From VGDP01 sp040905845 (lineage in GTDB: Bacteria > Pseudomonadota > Alphaproteobacteria > SP197), in assembly GCA_040905845.1 (NCBI GenBank), contig JBBDQV010000012.1, positions 1-12,510 on the forward strand: a stretch of DNA of 12,510 bases, written 5' to 3'. Numbering within the stretch: position 1 is the stretch's first letter; each line of letters begins with the position of its first letter. Below the pieces are notes generated by a model. That model made no database searches, was not told where the DNA came from, and saw only the letters and a list, made by a program, of their open reading frames with translations. Shown here piece by piece: positions 12,431 to 12,510 of this stretch. Position numbers and translations under genes: made by a program.

Positions 12431-12510
12431 AGCGGATTTCGTCAAGATGGAAACTGCCCACCCTCACCCTGCCCTCTCCCCCCAATGGGGGGAGAGGGTT
12501 GCGCAGGGTT
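12431..12510. repeat. Dispersed palindromic repeat with GC hairpin (copy B, runs off the right edge)
   Basis: It starts immediately after a stop codon. A perfect 12-bp stem, CCCTCTCCCCCC at 12472-12483 with its complement at 12487-12498, closes an AAT loop. Bases 12431-12480 match the reverse complement of the right part of copy A (3968-4016) over the C-rich arm and also over the less GC-rich flank, so the mobile or amplified unit is larger than the hairpin. It may serve as a terminator or 3'-end stabiliser for the diiron oxidase mRNA. Confidence 0.78.

Overview
The window is high-GC DNA with strong codon-position bias, compact genes and several families of short palindromic repeats. Together with the gene content (helical-sensor chemoreceptor, Kal-type hotdog enzyme with an NDP-forming acyl-CoA synthetase, DUF1778/GNAT and VapC loci), this suggests a metabolically versatile proteobacterium, most likely an alphaproteobacterium of the Rhodospirillales/Hyphomicrobiales type. 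That assignment is an inference from style and gene families; the window has no rRNA or tRNA marker.

Left part (1-5233): a chemoreceptor gene on the minus strand runs off the left edge. A 359-base divergent spacer separates it from a two-gene plus-strand operon, a 3-aminobutyryl-CoA ammonia-lyase-like hotdog protein followed by a full-length NDP-forming acyl-CoA synthetase. Together they look like an acyl-CoA activation and processing module. After a long GC hairpin repeat comes an aldo/keto reductase, convergent with a 60-residue single-span membrane protein.

Middle (5234-9476): a 401-base gene-free spacer carries two large palindromes of one repeat family. It precedes an M20 metallo-hydrolase with all zinc ligands. 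Next comes a minus-strand toxin-antitoxin operon (DUF1778 ribbon-helix-helix antitoxin, GNAT tRNA-acetylating-type toxin) with a near-consensus promoter whose spacer holds an inverted repeat. Divergent from it is an amidohydrolase-3 (YtcJ-like) gene in which one expected metal-binding His is Glu.

Right part (9432-11719) is a small accessory patch with lower GC and several scars. A secreted ELWxxDG-repeat protein with a PEP-CTERM-like tail carries a perfect 397-bp duplication (period 414). It sits between two copies of an amidohydrolase C-terminal coding segment, as if a piece of DNA had entered the 3' end of that gene and displaced the old end. A vapC toxin follows with all four acidic residues, but its antitoxin survives only as a C-terminal stub. 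The stub is cut at the exact edge of a tandem array of inverted REP-like elements whose hairpin stems differ in sequence yet still pair.

The right edge holds a heme-oxygenase-like diiron oxidase with a full E-H-E-H-D-H ligand set, and then a second copy of the hairpin repeat seen at 3933-4016. I see no CRISPR array, transposase, integrase, tRNA or rRNA. The most interesting features are the insertion/duplication scars at 9432-10733 and the repeat-truncated vapB at 11143-11646. I found no convincing wholly new multi-gene system.
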